From UBA1535 sp002323775 (lineage in GTDB: Bacteria > Bacillota > Clostridia > Tissierellales > Sedimentibacteraceae): a DNA stretch of 64,000 nucleotides. The notes below the pieces were generated by a model. The model was not told the DNA's origin. It searched no databases and saw only the letters and a list, made by a program, of their open reading frames with translations. A program made the translations under genes and the position numbers. The stretch's first letter is position 1, and each line of letters begins with the position of its first letter. Of this stretch, positions 7,923-16,147 are shown piece after piece. The stretch is taken from assembly GCA_031993545.1 (NCBI GenBank), contig DAMAHZ010000010.1, forward strand, positions 1 through 64,000. The letters are read 5' to 3'.

Positions 7923-8901
7923 TATAGTTGTGAGCAGTAGAATAAGACTTGCAAGAAATTTTAAGGGAAGTAAGTTTTCTGCTAAAATTGACCAAGATGA
8001 AGCCTATAAGATAGTAGATGATATAAAGGCTGTTATAGAAGAAAATGAAACGACCTCCAAGCTTGGGTTTGAACTCACTTATTTGCAGGATATCTCGGAA
8101 ATTGAACAAAATATATTAGTTGAGCAGCATATTATAAGTCCTCAGCTTATAAAAAATAAAAATCAAGCCGCATACATGATAAATAAAGATAAAAATATAA
8201 TAATAATGATTAATGAAGAAGATCATTTGCGTATACAAGTATTAAACTCAGGGCTTGGACTAGAAGATGGCTTAAAAACAGCCAATATGATAGACGATGT
8301 ACTTGAGGAAAGCTTAGATTACGCATATGATAAGACTTTAGGATATATCACATCCTGTCCTACAAACCTAGGAACAGGCTTAAGAGCTTCAACTATGCTT
8401 CATTTGCCGGCATTATCCATAACTAACCAGCTTGAAAAAATATTGCTTTCTATATCAGAAATCGGAGTTGCTGTAAGAGGTGTTTATGGTGAAGGAACTA
8501 AGTCGATGGGGAATTTATATCAAATTTCCAATCAAGGAACGCTTGGTGCTTCAGAAGAAACACTCGTCGAAAGAATAAAGCAAATAAGCCTACAGCTAGT
8601 AAAAAAGGAAAACACAGTAAGGAGAGTTTTGCTTAAATATAGTAAAATTTTTCTTGAAAATGAGGTTTATAGGGCTTATGGTATATTGAAAAATGCACGA
8701 ATGATTGACACCTATGAGGCAATGAAACTCTTGTCAGTTGTAAAGCTCGGAGTAGAAACAGAAATGCTTGAAAATATAAATAATGTAGATGAATTAATGA
8801 CAAAGATTCAAGATAATAATATTTCGATGCTTTTAGAGGAGGAGCCTGAACAAAAGTCAAAAGAAATTAAAAGAGCTGAGATATTGAGAGAAGAACTGTA
8901 A
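7912..8901 (+). CDS. mcsB: Protein arginine kinase McsB
   Basis: 329 residues, starting at GTG with GGAGG (7901-7905) 6 bases upstream; the start lies within mcsA. It has the ATP:guanido phosphotransferase fold: SSRIRLARNF near the N-terminus, the catalytic-cysteine segment CPTNLGTGLRAS with Cys149, and RGVYGEGTKS. McsB phosphorylates arginines, marking proteins for ClpC-ClpP and inactivating CtsR. It is slightly shorter than the roughly 350-residue Bacillus proteins. The neighbours are its activator McsA and its protease partner ClpC. Confidence 0.96.
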   Translation: MNNNIVVSSRIRLARNFKGSKFSAKIDQDEAYKIVDDIKAVIEENETTSKLGFELTYLQDISEIEQNILVEQHIISPQLIKNKNQAAYMINKDKNIIIMINEEDHLRIQVLNSGLGLEDGLKTANMIDDVLEESLDYAYDKTLGYITSCPTNLGTGLRASTMLHLPALSITNQLEKILLSISEIGVAVRGVYGEGTKSMGNLYQISNQGTLGASEETLVERIKQISLQLVKKENTVRRVLLKYSKIFLENEVYRAYGILKNARMIDTYEAMKLLSVVKLGVETEMLENINNVDELMTKIQDNNISMLLEEEPEQKSKEIKRAEILREEL

Positions 8902-8994
8902 AATTAATTATTGAAATTGCAAAGAAGATACTGCGTTCTTCACAATTGGGAATTAATAAGAAAACATAAAACATAGAAAGGAAAATAGATAAAT

Positions 8995-11451
8995 ATGTCA
9001 AACGGATTTAGCAATTCAGCAAGCAATGCTTTAAAGTATGCTCAAGAAGAAGCAATTAGGCTCAAAAGTCCAATCCTTGGAACGGAGCATATATTATTAG
9101 GATTAATAATGGAAAACGAAGGACCAGCAGGGAAAATACTAAGGAAATTAGTAAATTTAGACGAGGTAAGAGCTGTTATAGAAAAAATAACTCCAGAATC
9201 TGACACAGTACCAAGTTATATAACTATTAGTCCAAGAACAAAAAATATAGTTGAAAAGGCTCATAGATATGCAAGAAAATTTAATCATAATTACACAGGC
9301 ACGGAGTGTATTTTACTTGGATTGATTGATGAAGGTGAGGGAATTGGCGTTCAAATTCTTGCGAATATGACCAATGTAAAATCAATATATGATGAAATAA
9401 TAAAAATCTTAAACTCACAGCAATCCAATTCAGGACGAGGAAACAATGATGAGGATGCAAATAATGATTGGAATGACACTCCAAATGCCGCTACAGGAGG
9501 TCGAGCAATAGATAAGTACGGAATAGACTTAAATAAACAGGCAAAGGCTGATAAAATAGACCCTGTCATAGGCAGAAGCAATGAAATTGAAAGAGTTATC
9601 CAAATTCTTTCAAGAAGAACTAAAAACAATCCTTGCCTAATAGGAGAGCCGGGAGTAGGAAAAACAGCTATAGCAGAGGGCTTAGCACAGGAAATAGTTA
9701 AAGGCAACGTGCCGGAAATATTAAAAAATAAGAGAATTATTACTCTTGATATCGCCGGAATGGTAGCTGGTGCAAAGTACAGAGGTGAATTTGAGGAAAG
9801 ACTTAAAACTACTATGAAAGAAATTAAAGCAGATGGCAATATAATTTTATTCATAGATGAACTTCACACCATCATCGGAGCAGGAGCGTCAGAGGGTTCG
9901 ATAGATGCCTCTAATATTCTTAAACCATCACTGGCTAGAGGAGAAATACAAGTTATAGGAGCAACAACAATTGATGAATACAAAAAGCATATTGAAAAGA
10001 ATGCTGCCTTAGAGAGAAGATTTCAGCCTATAACAGTGGAAGAACCATCAGTAGATGATACTATACTGATATTAAAAGGCTTGAGAGATAAATATGAAGC
10101 TCATCATAAGGTAATAATAACTGATGAAGCTATAGAGGCTGCGGCAATGCTTTCTCACAGATATATTTCTGATAGATTTTTACCAGACAAGGCAATTGAC
10201 TTAGTAGACGAGGCGGCATCGAGAGAAAGACTGAAAAGCGTAACAGCTCCGACAAATTTAAAGGATATTGAGGACGAAATAAAAGAAGCTCAAAAGGAAA
10301 AGGAAGCGGCAATAAACAATCAAAACTTTGAAAGAGCAGCTGAATACAGAGATAAAGAGAAAAAATTAGTAGAAAAGCTTAATAATGAAAAAGAAGCATG
10401 GAAAACCAATCAAAATTTGAATGAAAGAAAAATTGGGTATGAAGAAATTGCAGATATAATTGCCAAATGGACTGGAATTCCTGTTAAGAAGCTGCAAGAG
10501 GATGAATCAAGACGACTTCTTGACATGGAAAATATCATACACAATAGGGTTGTGGGACAGCAGCAGGCAGTAGAAGCAGTATCAAAGGCTATAAGAAGGG
10601 CAAGAGTTGGTTTAAAAGATCCTAAAAAACCAATAGGAACATTTATATTCTTAGGGCCAACAGGAGTAGGAAAAACTGAGCTTTCCAAAGCATTGGCAGA
10701 GGTTATGTTCGGAGATGAAAATGCTATAATCAGAGTTGATATGTCTGAGTACATGGAAAAGCACTCTGTATCAAAAATAGTTGGCTCGCCTCCGGGATAT
10801 GTAGGCTTTGATGAGGGAGGACAGTTGACAGAAAGAGTAAGAAGAAAGCCATACAGCGTTATACTTTTTGATGAAATAGAAAAAGCTCACCCTGATGTAT
10901 TCAATATATTGCTGCAAATGCTTGATGACGGAAGACTAACAGACTCTAAGGGCAGAACAGTTGATTTTAAAAATACAGTTATCATAATGACCTCAAATGT
11001 TGGAGCAAGCACAATATCAAAGCAAAGAACTCTTGGCTTCACTGCAAAGGCAAGCAATGAGGAAAAAAATGAATATGAAAAAATGAAGGAAAATGTACTT
11101 TCACAGTTAAAAGAAGCGTTCAGACCTGAATTTTTAAATAGAATAGATGAAATTATAGTATTCCATGCCTTGAACAAGGAAAATGTTGAGGAAATAGTTT
11201 CATTGATGATTGACAATTTGTCAAAAAGACTAGGAGAGCTTGGAATATCAATAGAGGTTGATGAGAATGCTCAGAAATTGCTTGCATCGGAAAATTTTGA
11301 TATAAATTACGGAGCAAGACCCTTACAAAGAGCTATAAGAAGAAAAATAGAGGACACACTTTCGGAGGAAATCCTAAAAGGGACAATAAACAAATCAGAT
11401 ACAATTTTAGTTACAGTGGAAAACGACGAACTTAAATTTACAACAAAGTAA
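8995..11451 (+). CDS. clpC: ClpC, AAA+ unfoldase of the ClpCP protease
   Basis: 818 residues. Two Clp N-repeats (about 1-145) are followed by AAA+ module 1 with GEPGVGKT at 217-224, then a short middle segment bearing a UVR motif (NNQNFERAAEYRDKEKK) in place of ClpB's long coiled coil. AAA+ module 2 has GPTGVGKTE at 554 and VILFDEIEKAHPDVFN. LGF at 680-682 in the expected loop is the ClpP-docking tripeptide, showing that it works with ClpP, which is not in this window. It is the last gene of the operon, 93 bases after mcsB, and is followed by a strong terminator. Confidence 0.97.
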   Translation: MSNGFSNSASNALKYAQEEAIRLKSPILGTEHILLGLIMENEGPAGKILRKLVNLDEVRAVIEKITPESDTVPSYITISPRTKNIVEKAHRYARKFNHNYTGTECILLGLIDEGEGIGVQILANMTNVKSIYDEIIKILNSQQSNSGRGNNDEDANNDWNDTPNAATGGRAIDKYGIDLNKQAKADKIDPVIGRSNEIERVIQILSRRTKNNPCLIGEPGVGKTAIAEGLAQEIVKGNVPEILKNKRIITLDIAGMVAGAKYRGEFEERLKTTMKEIKADGNIILFIDELHTIIGAGASEGSIDASNILKPSLARGEIQVIGATTIDEYKKHIEKNAALERRFQPITVEEPSVDDTILILKGLRDKYEAHHKVIITDEAIEAAAMLSHRYISDRFLPDKAIDLVDEAASRERLKSVTAPTNLKDIEDEIKEAQKEKEAAINNQNFERAAEYRDKEKKLVEKLNNEKEAWKTNQNLNERKIGYEEIADIIAKWTGIPVKKLQEDESRRLLDMENIIHNRVVGQQQAVEAVSKAIRRARVGLKDPKKPIGTFIFLGPTGVGKTELSKALAEVMFGDENAIIRVDMSEYMEKHSVSKIVGSPPGYVGFDEGGQLTERVRRKPYSVILFDEIEKAHPDVFNILLQMLDDGRLTDSKGRTVDFKNTVIIMTSNVGASTISKQRTLGFTAKASNEEKNEYEKMKENVLSQLKEAFRPEFLNRIDEIIVFHALNKENVEEIVSLMIDNLSKRLGELGISIEVDENAQKLLASENFDINYGARPLQRAIRRKIEDTLSEEILKGTINKSDTILVTVENDELKFTTK

Positions 11452-11457
11452 AAATAT

Positions 11458-11484
11458 CAGGAGGAGCTAAGCTCCTCCTGTTTT
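11458..11484 (+). terminator. Intrinsic terminator after clpC
   Basis: CAGGAGGAGCT/AGCTCCTCCTG forms an 11-bp GC-rich stem (11458-11480) followed by TTTT and more AT-rich sequence. It ends the Clp operon, and because the next gene converges it may also terminate minus-strand transcripts. Confidence 0.88.
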
Positions 11485-11489
11485 AAATT

Positions 11490-12539
11490 TTATTTAATTA
11501 TCCCTAAAATTTTCTCATATAAATTTGCCAGCAAGTCAAAATCAATAGTGCTTATATACTCTGTTTCTAAGTTGTCATATAATTTGAAAATTTCTTTAAA
11601 TACAGATACTCCTTTTACTATGTCCTCGTTGTATTTTGCCTTTATCTCATTAAGAAGCTCCTCGTTTCTTTCATCAAATCCATCTTCCAAAAGCTCTGAA
11701 TACATATCTATAACAATATCATTATCCATACTAGGGAAAAATTCGTGAGGTGCAGTGCTGTCAAATATACAGGTATCAAGCTCTGGGAATACCAGCATAT
11801 CAAGGCTGTTTATATCCGAGGCACAGTAATATACATCAACATCTATACCTTTTTCAGATGCTCTGTGAGCCAGCTTTTTTAATAGAGTAGACTTTGAAGT
11901 TCCCGGTCTTCCCTTTATAAAGTATCTTGTTTTCTTGTTTTTTATTATCTCCTCAACATAGTTTGTAGCTCCATGAGCTGATATTGCACCAAAAAATCTT
12001 TCATGTACTACAGATTCCTTGTCAAATTTCTTGCCTTCTAAAATTTCATTTATTTTGATTTCAATTATTTCATCCGCTTTAGAAAAATCAATGTTTTGAA
12101 TATAAACATGCTCCCAGTCGTCGTGTGTTTTCTTTGCCTCCTTAAAATATTCTACTGCCTCGTCAAATTTGCTTTTTATATCGCTATTTATTTCATTTAT
12201 TTTGTCTGACTTATTTGCATAACAGCAATTCAAGCTTATTTGTTCTTTTCCTGAATAGTCAGTATTATTATCCTCCATAAGACACTTGCTAAATATACCA
12301 ATGCTTAAATTTCTATCTATTACCCCTTCGATAACATTATTGTCTATTGGATTGTGTATAATTTCTAAATTTGGACTTTTACTTAAAATTTCATTTGAAA
12401 TCTTCTTAAATATCATTGTTGTAATCAATCTTGAACAGCACTCTATAACAATTATACTCTTAAGCCCTTTGATATTGCTATCAAGTAAATTGCATTTTCC
12501 TTCAGAGTTATAAGAAACCACATAATAGTTCGATATCAT
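11490..12539 (-). CDS. Two-domain P-loop ATPase of unknown function, first P-loop lost
   Basis: 349 residues. The C-terminal half (about 185-349) has a Walker A-like FIKGRPGTSKSTLL, then VYYCASDINSLDMLVFPEL and IFDSTAPHEFFPS, which I recognise from an uncharacterised Firmicute ATPase family built of two tandem P-loop domains. In such proteins the N-terminal half also has a GGPGTGKST loop; here the matching place reads VIECCSRLITTMIFKK, with no glycine-rich loop or P-loop lysine. In the remaining Walker A, the glycine before the lysine is Ser (GTSKST). The protein is probably still a nucleotide-binding protein, possibly with one site only. It stands alone, facing the clp operon. AAGGAG precedes the ATG. 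Confidence 0.75.
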   Translation of the reverse strand: MISNYYVVSYNSEGKCNLLDSNIKGLKSIIVIECCSRLITTMIFKKISNEILSKSPNLEIIHNPIDNNVIEGVIDRNLSIGIFSKCLMEDNNTDYSGKEQISLNCCYANKSDKINEINSDIKSKFDEAVEYFKEAKKTHDDWEHVYIQNIDFSKADEIIEIKINEILEGKKFDKESVVHERFFGAISAHGATNYVEEIIKNKKTRYFIKGRPGTSKSTLLKKLAHRASEKGIDVDVYYCASDINSLDMLVFPELDTCIFDSTAPHEFFPSMDNDIVIDMYSELLEDGFDERNEELLNEIKAKYNEDIVKGVSVFKEIFKLYDNLETEYISTIDFDLLANLYEKILGIIK

Positions 12540-13075
12540 TATTATTCTCCTTTTTGACTTAGATTTTAAATATAAATTTTACTAAATTAACAGCTTTATT
12601 AATAACTATTAATTTTATTAATTTAGAATAAGTTCATATCTAATATTTGATTATTTATATTATATGCTGATATTTCAGAAATAATATTATATGCTTTGCA
12701 ATTGTTACAAAAATGTAAGAATTTTTGCATTGGAAACGGGAACACCTTGAAACTTTAATGAAATCGGGACTATTTATTTAGAAAAATGCAGACATAAGAA
12801 AACGTTGACCAAAAAAATTTGAATTTCAAACGAAACTGACGCATGCCTTATAAGAGCTTGATTTTATCCTAAAAAATAGATTGGTAAAAAATGGTAATAA
12901 AAAAATATTATGAAAAAAATTGTTAGATTATAAGCTAAAAATCAAGCTTGTAAATTATACAAAACACTTGCTAATATAGCTTAAATAATGTATAATCGTA
13001 TATTATTAAGTAGAAATTTGTCGATATGGAAAATAGTATGTCGAATAATGTAAAATATGAATCGGAGGAAAGATA
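12540..13075. other. 536-base control region ahead of the flagellar cluster
   Basis: No gene was found. Visible elements are a palindrome TTACAAAAATGTAA at 12705-12718; an 11-bp perfect inverted repeat AGCTTGATTTT/AAAATCAAGCT (12855-12865 and 12938-12948, 72 bases apart); and the flgB promoter at 12968-12996. The inverted repeats could bind a master regulator of motility, but in DNA this AT-rich some could be chance. Confidence 0.5.
12968..12996 (+). promoter_or_regulatory. Sigma-A promoter of the flgB flagellar cluster
   Basis: TTGCTA (12968-12973), exactly 17 bases, then consensus TATAAT (12991-12996). The predicted start near 13003 gives a leader of about 70 bases before flgB. A vegetative promoter here fits an early-class operon that encodes sigma-D. 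Confidence 0.8.
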
Positions 13076-13474
13076 ATGTCTTATTTTGATAATTTAACCA
13101 CAGCCTTGCTTGCTAAAAACTTAGATGGTCTATGGCTTAGACAGCAGGTTATCATGGAAAATGTAGCAAATCGTTCAACCCCAAATTACAAGAGTAAATA
13201 CGTAGATTTCGAACATGAATTAAAAAGTAAAATTTCAGATATTAACGATAAAAACAAGGCAGTAAAAGCTTCTGATCTTAGAGATGAGTTAGCAGGTACT
13301 AAAATAGTTTTAGGAGAAAATACTAATAAAACTATGAGACTTGATGGAAATAATGTTGATGTAGAAAAAGAAAATATAGAAATGGTAAGAACACAGTTTA
13401 ATTATAGCTATACTGTTGCACAGTTAAACTCATATTTTGCAAAGATGAAAATGGCTTTGTCTAGCACTAAATAA
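13076..13474 (+). CDS. flgB: Flagellar basal-body rod protein FlgB
   Basis: 132 residues, typical. It begins with the rod-protein N-terminal helix (LLAKNLDGLWLRQQVIMENVANRSTPNYK), containing the ANxxTPxYK signature, and ends in the C-terminal rod helix. FlgB forms the proximal rod in the periplasm-equivalent space and is exported through the flagellar type III apparatus, so no Sec signal is expected. First gene of the cluster, with CGGAGG 8 bases before the ATG. Confidence 0.96.
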   Translation: MSYFDNLTTALLAKNLDGLWLRQQVIMENVANRSTPNYKSKYVDFEHELKSKISDINDKNKAVKASDLRDELAGTKIVLGENTNKTMRLDGNNVDVEKENIEMVRTQFNYSYTVAQLNSYFAKMKMALSSTK

Positions 13475-13500
13475 TATAAATTAAAAGGAGGAAGTACATA

Positions 13501-13956
13501 ATGAGTTTCTTACAGTCATTAAACATAAGTGCCTCTGGTTTAACAGCACAGAGACAGAGAATGGATATAATCTCAGAAAATTTAGCAAACAAAGATGCGA
13601 CAAGAACCCAAAACGGTGGACCTTATAGAAGAAAGATGGTTGTATTCACTTCAACTAACACATCTAATTCATTATTTAATAAAATGTTGTATAACAATAT
13701 AAATGATATTAATAATTCAAATCAAGTACGAGGTGTTGAGGTATCTCAAATCATAGAGGATCAAGAGCCTTTTAAGTTGTCATATGACCCTACACATCCG
13801 GATGCTAATGAAGATGGTTACGTAGAACTGCCAAATGTTGATTCCTTAAAAGAAACAGTTGACATGATGGAAGCAGTAAGATCATATCAAGCAAATATAA
13901 CAACGCTAAATGCAATAAAACAAATGGCATCAAAAGCTTTAGAAATATTGAAATAA
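13501..13956 (+). CDS. flgC: Flagellar basal-body rod protein FlgC
   Basis: 151 residues. The N-terminal segment (LNISASGLTAQRQRMDIISENLANKDAT) and C-terminal YQANITTLNAIKQMASKALEIL are the paired rod-family helices. The internal segment YDPTHPDANEDGYVELPNV is characteristic of FlgC. AAAGGAGG lies about 10 bases before the ATG, and the gene follows flgB by 26 bases. Confidence 0.97.
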   Translation: MSFLQSLNISASGLTAQRQRMDIISENLANKDATRTQNGGPYRRKMVVFTSTNTSNSLFNKMLYNNINDINNSNQVRGVEVSQIIEDQEPFKLSYDPTHPDANEDGYVELPNVDSLKETVDMMEAVRSYQANITTLNAIKQMASKALEILK

Positions 13957-13971
13957 ATCTTTAATTACACT

Positions 13972-13999
13972 TTTACAGCTTTAAATACGATATTATACA
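13972..13999 (+). promoter_or_regulatory. Weak internal promoter candidate before fliE
   Basis: TTTACA, 16 bases, TATACA in the 95-base gap between flgC and fliE. Each hexamer differs from consensus by one base. Nothing else indicates a separate transcript, so this may be fortuitous in AT-rich DNA. Confidence 0.25.
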
Positions 14000-14051
14000 T
14001 AAAATTAATAAGTTAAATACTAATAGAATTAATAGAAAGGGACGAATATAA

Positions 14052-14366
14052 ATGTTTATAAATCCGATACAAAAAATTAATGGATTAAACGAGTTAAATA
14101 AAATAGGAACTTCAAACAATATAGGTGAAGCTACAATAAGAGGGGAACTTCCGTTTAAAAATATATTCTCACAAGCACTGAGCGACTATAAAGAAGCAGA
14201 AACGCAAGTTAATAATGATATTTACGGACTTGTTACTGGACAAAGTGATGATTTACATAACCTGAGTATAAATATGAAAAAGGCAGAAATGTCTTTCGAG
14301 CTTTTTGTTCAATTGAGAAATAAAGCCTTGGATGTATATAAGGAACTTATGAATACAGGAATTTAA
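14052..14366 (+). CDS. fliE: Flagellar hook-basal body protein FliE
   Basis: 104 residues. The central and C-terminal part (FKNIFSQALSDYKEAETQVNNDIYGLVTG, then KAEMSFELFVQLRNKALDVYKELMN) matches FliE, the adaptor joining the MS-ring/export gate to the rod. GAAAGGG lies 11 bases before the ATG. A 192-base structured gap separates it from fliF. Confidence 0.94.
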   Translation: MFINPIQKINGLNELNKIGTSNNIGEATIRGELPFKNIFSQALSDYKEAETQVNNDIYGLVTGQSDDLHNLSINMKKAEMSFELFVQLRNKALDVYKELMNTGI

Positions 14367-14474
14367 TAAAAATAAATTGATTGAAGATTCAAATAAACTT
14401 TGAAATAAGATTTATTTTTAAGTGTAAGAGCTTATTAGAGCAAGGTTTAAAGAAATGATAAATTACGAAAGGGC

Positions 14475-14558
14475 GTGCACCAGGCTCATGCACAGAACGC
14501 TAGTTTCTCTTTTTAAGAGATACAGGGCATTTGGTGTAATAGGTGCATGGGCATATTT
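14475..14558 (+). promoter_or_regulatory. Structured leader immediately before fliF, with copy 1 of the flagellar junction element
   Basis: In the 192-base fliE-fliF gap. Potential pairings are GTGCA/TGCAC (14475-14493), TCTCTT/AAGAGA (about 14506-14520) and a long-range TGCACC (14476-14481) with GGTGCA (14542-14547) that would exclude the first. Bases 14535-14558 are copy 1 of an about 25-nt element, core GTGCATGGGCATA, that recurs before flhA and sigD; 14518-14532 (AGATACAGGGCATTT) is a partial extra copy. The element runs straight into the fliF start codon at 14559, so folding could mask translation initiation. Not a riboswitch class I recognise. Confidence 0.5.
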
Positions 14559-16145
14559 ATGGACGAACAACTTAAAAACTTTGGTAAAAATATAATTGAG
14601 TTTTGGAAAAAGCTCAGTAAAAAAATTAAAATTGCAGTAATAGTATCAAGTATTGTGCTTATTGCAGGAGCGATAGTTTTAACCGTAATTATGAATAAAA
14701 CTGATTATGTTGTTTTATTTTCGAAATTAGAAGACACTGAAGTTACAGAGGTTATGGCTAAGCTGCAAGAAAAAAACGTTGAATATAAATATGAAAAAAA
14801 TGGTCAAATTCTAGTACCTGAAAAATCAGAGGCACTTTTAAGAATGCAATTGGCACAAGAGGGTTATCCGCAATCGGGAGCTAATTACGATATCTTTAAG
14901 GATAATGTTAATTTTATGACTACTGACTCTGAGAAGAAAACATATTTCTTGTTTTTAAGGCAGGAAAGACTCCAAGCCTCTATCAAAACGATTGACGGCG
15001 TACATGATGTTATTGTAACCTTATCAATTCCGGAGAACAATAATTTTGCATGGGATGTAAATAAGGAAGAACCGACAGCTTCAGTAAAAATTAATATGAT
15101 GAATGGTCAAACTCTAAGCAGATCACAGATTCAAGGTGTTAAACGCCTTATACAGACAAGTGTTTCGGGTCTTAAAGATGAAAACCTTGCTATAATTGAT
15201 ACAGAGGGCAATGACTTACTGGCAAGAATAGATGATTCAGACGAATATCAAACAAATGTTTTTAAATTAAAATTAGATATTCAAAGTCAAATTGAGAAGG
15301 ATATAGAATCCAGTATTAAAAAGCATCTGCTAAAGATGTATGGAGAAGATAATTACGAGGTTTCTGTAAGATGCAAAGTAAACTTAGATAAAAAGATAAG
15401 TGAGCTTTTAAAATACATACCAGATAAAGAGTCAAATAAGGGCGTTATTAATGAAGAAGATAGAAATGTTGAAATAGTAGGAAATGGTGAAGCGCAAGGC
15501 GGAGTTGTAGGAACAGAAACAAATTCTGAAATTCCGGTATATCCTGATGTAACTATCAATGGTGATGACATTTATTATAAAAACAATAACTCGATAAAAT
15601 ATTTAGTAAGCCAACTTAAAGAACAAGTGCAAAGTGACCCGGGAAGTATAGAAGACGTAAAGGTTGCTGTGCTTATAAACAGAGACAGAATAAGCGAAGA
15701 AGATACTGAAAAGATTAAAGCTCTTATAGGAAATGCAGCTGGAACTCTGGCTGAAAATGTAGCAATTCATAACATGAAATTTGGCAGCGATGAAGAACCT
15801 CCTGCTACAGAAGTAGATGTTACTCCTGTCAATCCACCATTAACTCTGGAACAGAAAATTCTTTATGGTTCAATCGCAGGTGGAGTGCTTCTCTTATTTA
15901 TAATAATATTGATTATTATTCTTAGAGCTAATAAGAAAAAACGTCTTAAGAGAGAGGCCGAACTTCTTGCAACAGCTCAGGCAACAGCTAGAGGCGAGGA
16001 CACTTGGGCAGATTTAAAAGAAGAAATCGGAGTTAAAGAAACAAAAGAAATGGTGCTTAAGAAACAAATAGCAGAATTTGCTAACAATAACCCAGAAATA
16101 GCATCACAGCTTATCAAAACATGGATAAAAGGGGAGGATAATTAG
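14559..16145 (+). CDS. fliF: Flagellar MS-ring protein FliF
   Basis: 528 residues from the ATG at 14559 (MDEQLKNFGKNIIEFWKKLSKK). An in-frame ATG at 14547 adds MGIF but lies within the conserved upstream element. A transmembrane helix (about 25-46) is followed by the secretin-like ring-building motifs (VVLFSKLEDTEV, LAQEGYPQSG), a long periplasmic-side region, a second transmembrane helix (about 435-458) and a cytoplasmic tail that binds FliG. FliF forms the membrane ring on which the motor and export gate assemble. Its ribosome site is weak, unlike its neighbours. Confidence 0.96.
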   Translation: MDEQLKNFGKNIIEFWKKLSKKIKIAVIVSSIVLIAGAIVLTVIMNKTDYVVLFSKLEDTEVTEVMAKLQEKNVEYKYEKNGQILVPEKSEALLRMQLAQEGYPQSGANYDIFKDNVNFMTTDSEKKTYFLFLRQERLQASIKTIDGVHDVIVTLSIPENNNFAWDVNKEEPTASVKINMMNGQTLSRSQIQGVKRLIQTSVSGLKDENLAIIDTEGNDLLARIDDSDEYQTNVFKLKLDIQSQIEKDIESSIKKHLLKMYGEDNYEVSVRCKVNLDKKISELLKYIPDKESNKGVINEEDRNVEIVGNGEAQGGVVGTETNSEIPVYPDVTINGDDIYYKNNNSIKYLVSQLKEQVQSDPGSIEDVKVAVLINRDRISEEDTEKIKALIGNAAGTLAENVAIHNMKFGSDEEPPATEVDVTPVNPPLTLEQKILYGSIAGGVLLLFIIILIIILRANKKKRLKREAELLATAQATARGEDTWADLKEEIGVKETKEMVLKKQIAEFANNNPEIASQLIKTWIKGEDN

Positions 16146-16147
16146 AT

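Noticed and set aside
13016..13031. Sigma-D promoter before flgB (GTCGATAT)
   Set aside because: The -35 at the correct 15-base spacing reads TATT, not TAAA, while a good sigma-A promoter lies just upstream.
14475..14558. Cyclic di-GMP or other known riboswitch before fliF
   Set aside because: The conserved cores of GEMM-type cyclic-di-GMP riboswitches are not present; only GGGCAT-like fragments are shared.
14547..14558. Upstream ATG start for fliF (adds MGIF)
   Set aside because: It lies within the conserved junction element; MDEQLKN at 14559 matches the usual beginning of FliF.
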